Origin: Bacteroidota bacterium
GTDB taxonomy: Bacteria; Bacteroidota; Ignavibacteria; Ignavibacteriales; Ignavibacteriaceae
Direction of reading: 5' to 3'
Length of the DNA stretch: 8,229 nucleotides
NCBI GenBank assembly: GCA_023453665.1
Contig: JAEXTA010000154.1
Span: forward strand, 1 to 8,229
Shown here: positions 6,418-8,229 of the stretch, piece by piece
Numbering within the stretch: the stretch's first letter is position 1
Layout of the letters: the number at the start of each line of letters is the position of its first letter
Translations under genes and position numbers: made by a program
Notes under the pieces: model-generated
Told to the model about the DNA's origin: nothing
The model's input: the letters and a program-made list of their open reading frames with translations, nothing else
Databases searched by the model: none

Positions 6418-7569
6418 TTGATAACTCAGATAATAAATATTAAAAACAAGTATGCTTCAGAGTCGTTTCAGAAGAACTATCCAGTTTCATACAAAGAGGA
6501 GTCTGTTCCCGGATTAATAATTGAATTCAGAAATGTTTACAGAGAATTATTTTCTGATTTAAGCCAGCTTATTAAAAACTTAGACCAGGTAAAGCTGCTT
6601 CAAAATAAAGATTCAGGCAATATAGTTTTACTGTTTAGATCATTTAGCGATTTATATTCATTAAGAAATGTACTGGTTAATCTTCCTTCAAATATCTTTC
6701 TGCCTGATCTTCTTATGAAGATTGACAACTATCTAAATTTTAATGAAAAAGAATTTCTGTTAGGTAATCGAAAGATAAAATACAATGAACCATTGATAAT
6801 GGGGATCCTGAATGTAACTCCTGATTCTTTCTCTGATGGCGGAAAATATTTTAATCCGGAATTTGCAGTGGAACATGCGATACAACTGATTGAAGATGGT
6901 GCAGATATAATCGATGTTGGAGGGGAATCAACACGTCCCGGGGCTGAAATAGTCAGTGAAGTTGATGAACTAAAACGTGTTATTCCTGTTATCCAGGGAA
7001 TTAAGAGAATAAAAAAAGACAGTATTATTTCAATTGATACAACAAAAAGTAAAGTTGCCGAAGAATCACTCAATGCAGGTGCGGAAATTATTAATGATAT
7101 AAGCGGACTCACATTTGATGAAAAAATTTCAGAACTTGCAGCTAAACATAATGCCGGAGTTGTCATAATGCATATTAAAGGTGATCCCAAAACAATGCAG
7201 GTAAAACCGACATATTCAGATGTGACTGCGGAGATTTATGATCATTTATATAAGCAAACAGAAAATGCTAAAAGTGCAGGTGTGAAAAATATTTTTATAG
7301 ATCCGGGAATTGGTTTTGGCAAGACGATCGAAAACAATTATGAATTGATAAGCAGAATCAATGATTTTAAAAGTTTAGGTTATCCCATATTGATTGGAAT
7401 ATCAAGAAAATCCTTCCTTGGAAAAACCCTTGGTCTGGATGTAAATGATAGAGATGCTGCTACAGTAGTCACTGAAGCCATTTCACTTATGAAAGGTGTT
7501 TCCATAATAAGAACACACAATGTTAAATACGCAAAACAACTCAAAACAATTTTTGAAAAATTAAACTGA
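6418..7569 (+). CDS. folP: Dihydropteroate synthase with N-terminal extension
   Basis: The 383-residue enzyme condenses hydroxymethyl-dihydropterin pyrophosphate with p-aminobenzoate to dihydropteroate in folate synthesis, and is the sulfonamide target. The catalytic TIM barrel starts near residue 125 and shows MGILNVTPDSFSDGG (128-142), IIDVGGESTRPGAE (164-177), SIDTTKS (205-211), NDISG (226-230), MHIKGDPKTMQ (251-261), IDPGIGFGKT (294-303), GISRKSFLG (327-335) and the C-terminal RTHN (365-368), so all substrate-binding loops are intact. About 125 extra residues precede the barrel; typical single-domain enzymes have 270-290. Similar long forms occur, as I recall, in some clostridia. The start is TTG at 6418: an in-frame stop at 6403-6405 excludes anything earlier, and the next in-frame ATG (about 6715) would cut away most of the extension. 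No Shine-Dalgarno site is seen. The TGA stop overlaps the cdaA ATG by one base. Confidence 0.94.
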   Translation: MITQIINIKNKYASESFQKNYPVSYKEESVPGLIIEFRNVYRELFSDLSQLIKNLDQVKLLQNKDSGNIVLLFRSFSDLYSLRNVLVNLPSNIFLPDLLMKIDNYLNFNEKEFLLGNRKIKYNEPLIMGILNVTPDSFSDGGKYFNPEFAVEHAIQLIEDGADIIDVGGESTRPGAEIVSEVDELKRVIPVIQGIKRIKKDSIISIDTTKSKVAEESLNAGAEIINDISGLTFDEKISELAAKHNAGVVIMHIKGDPKTMQVKPTYSDVTAEIYDHLYKQTENAKSAGVKNIFIDPGIGFGKTIENNYELISRINDFKSLGYPILIGISRKSFLGKTLGLDVNDRDAATVVTEAISLMKGVSIIRTHNVKYAKQLKTIFEKLN

Positions 7570-8229
7570 TGTTTGATTTATTTAAGATCGGATTTCTTAC
7601 AGTAACATTTGTTGACCTCATCGACATATTGATAGTATCATTCATCGTTTATAAACTTTATACGATTCTTAAAGGAACAATCGCCGCACAGATATTCATC
7701 GGTTTGATGATTGTTTTAATTCTTTCATTTGTTTCCCAGGCTACAAACCTGAGAGCTTTAAGCTGGTTATTAAAGTTAGTAACTGACATCTGGGTAATTG
7801 CATTTGTAATATTATTTCAACCTGAAATAAGAAGACTTCTTGTTATTGTTGCAAGAAACCCGTTTTTCAAATTGTTTGTTAAGTCAGATTCTAATGAAGC
7901 AGCAGTTATAATTGCTGATGCTGCATTTGAATTATCACAACAGCAGCATGGGGCACTTGTTGTTCTTATCAAATCAAGCGGCATACGCGGATTTGCTGAG
8001 ACTGGTGAAATTCTTGATGCAAAACTTACGAAGAGTATGTTAACCTCAATATTTTTTCCAAGATCACCACTGCACGATGGTGCAGTAATTATTAAAGGAA
8101 ATATAATTGAAGCTGCACGATGCACACTTCCGCTGTCTTCAACAACAACGATAAACGGGGAATCGCTGGGTATGAGGCACAGAGCTGGTTTGGGAATTTC
8201 AGAACAGGCAGATGTAATAAGTGTAATAG
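7569..8229 (+). CDS. cdaA: Diadenylate cyclase CdaA (3' end outside window)
   Basis: The ATG at 7569-7571 shares its A with the folP stop (TGATG), and the frame stays open to the window edge, giving about 220 residues of a protein usually near 260-280. Three membrane helices are visible (about 12-32, 38-58 and 68-85), followed by the FQPEIRRLL segment that leads into the DAC (DisA_N) domain. The catalytic motifs are present: SPLHDGAVII with D170-G171-A172, and LGMRHRAGLGISEQ with R203-H204-R205. The enzyme joins two ATP into cyclic di-AMP at the inner face of the membrane, a messenger tied to potassium, turgor and cell-wall control. The RHR motif is followed by AG where AA is more common, a mild change away from the ligand residues. 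The one-base overlap implies translational coupling to folP. The end of the DAC domain and the tail are missing only because the window ends. Confidence 0.93.
   Translation, partial: MFDLFKIGFLTVTFVDLIDILIVSFIVYKLYTILKGTIAAQIFIGLMIVLILSFVSQATNLRALSWLLKLVTDIWVIAFVILFQPEIRRLLVIVARNPFFKLFVKSDSNEAAVIIADAAFELSQQQHGALVVLIKSSGIRGFAETGEILDAKLTKSMLTSIFFPRSPLHDGAVIIKGNIIEAARCTLPLSSTTTINGESLGMRHRAGLGISEQADVISVI

Noticed and set aside
6729..7190. Minus-strand ORF of 153 codons opposite folP
   Set aside because: It lies wholly inside the conserved folP barrel, has low-complexity Ser/Ile/Pro composition typical of an antisense shadow, and matches no family I know.
7817..8125. Minus-strand ORF of 102 codons opposite cdaA
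   Set aside because: It overlaps the conserved DAC domain on the other strand, which explains the sequence fully.

Overview
The window is a stretch of ordinary bacterial chromosome: AT-rich, densely coded, with no sign of mobile DNA, CRISPR, tRNA or rRNA. The gene content fits the Bacteroidota/Ignavibacteriota/Chlorobiota side of the tree: folP directly followed by a CdaA-type diadenylate cyclase, a free-standing PASTA protein, weak use of Shine-Dalgarno sites, and one promoter-like site of the Bacteroidota form TTTA-N19-TAAGTTTG. The phylum assignment is an inference and was not tested by a search.

Left part (1-1492, + strand): the C-terminal end of an aspartate kinase with its two ACT domains, then 8 nt later an M20-family deacetylase that most resembles N-acetyl-diaminopimelate deacetylase. 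Together they suggest a lysine/diaminopimelate operon using the acetylated branch. A 255-bp gap (1493-1747) separates this from the convergent next gene. It has no ORF but holds several short repeats and a long stacked hairpin ending in six T's on the + strand.

Middle (1748-4807): a minus-strand NFACT/RqcH-type ribosome quality-control protein, and divergently a POT-family proton-coupled transporter. The 153-bp divergent region carries a promoter candidate for each. The transporter most likely starts at a TTG at 3530, behind a clear Shine-Dalgarno site.

Right part (4921-8229, + strand): a single-pass membrane protein with three PASTA domains and no kinase domain, then ribulose-phosphate 3-epimerase (rpe, 2 nt gap), a clear rho-independent terminator, then dihydropteroate synthase (folP) with an N-terminal extension of about 125 residues, then a diadenylate cyclase (cdaA) whose start codon overlaps the folP stop by one base and which runs off the window. 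A sigma70-like promoter for folP-cdaA appears to be built into the 3' arm of the rpe terminator.

The proteins themselves are recognised housekeeping families. I see no clearly new system. The points most worth a second look are the unexplained hairpin at 1675-1742, the overlapping terminator and promoter before folP, the kinase-less PASTA protein next to rpe, and the tight coupling of folate synthesis to c-di-AMP synthesis.
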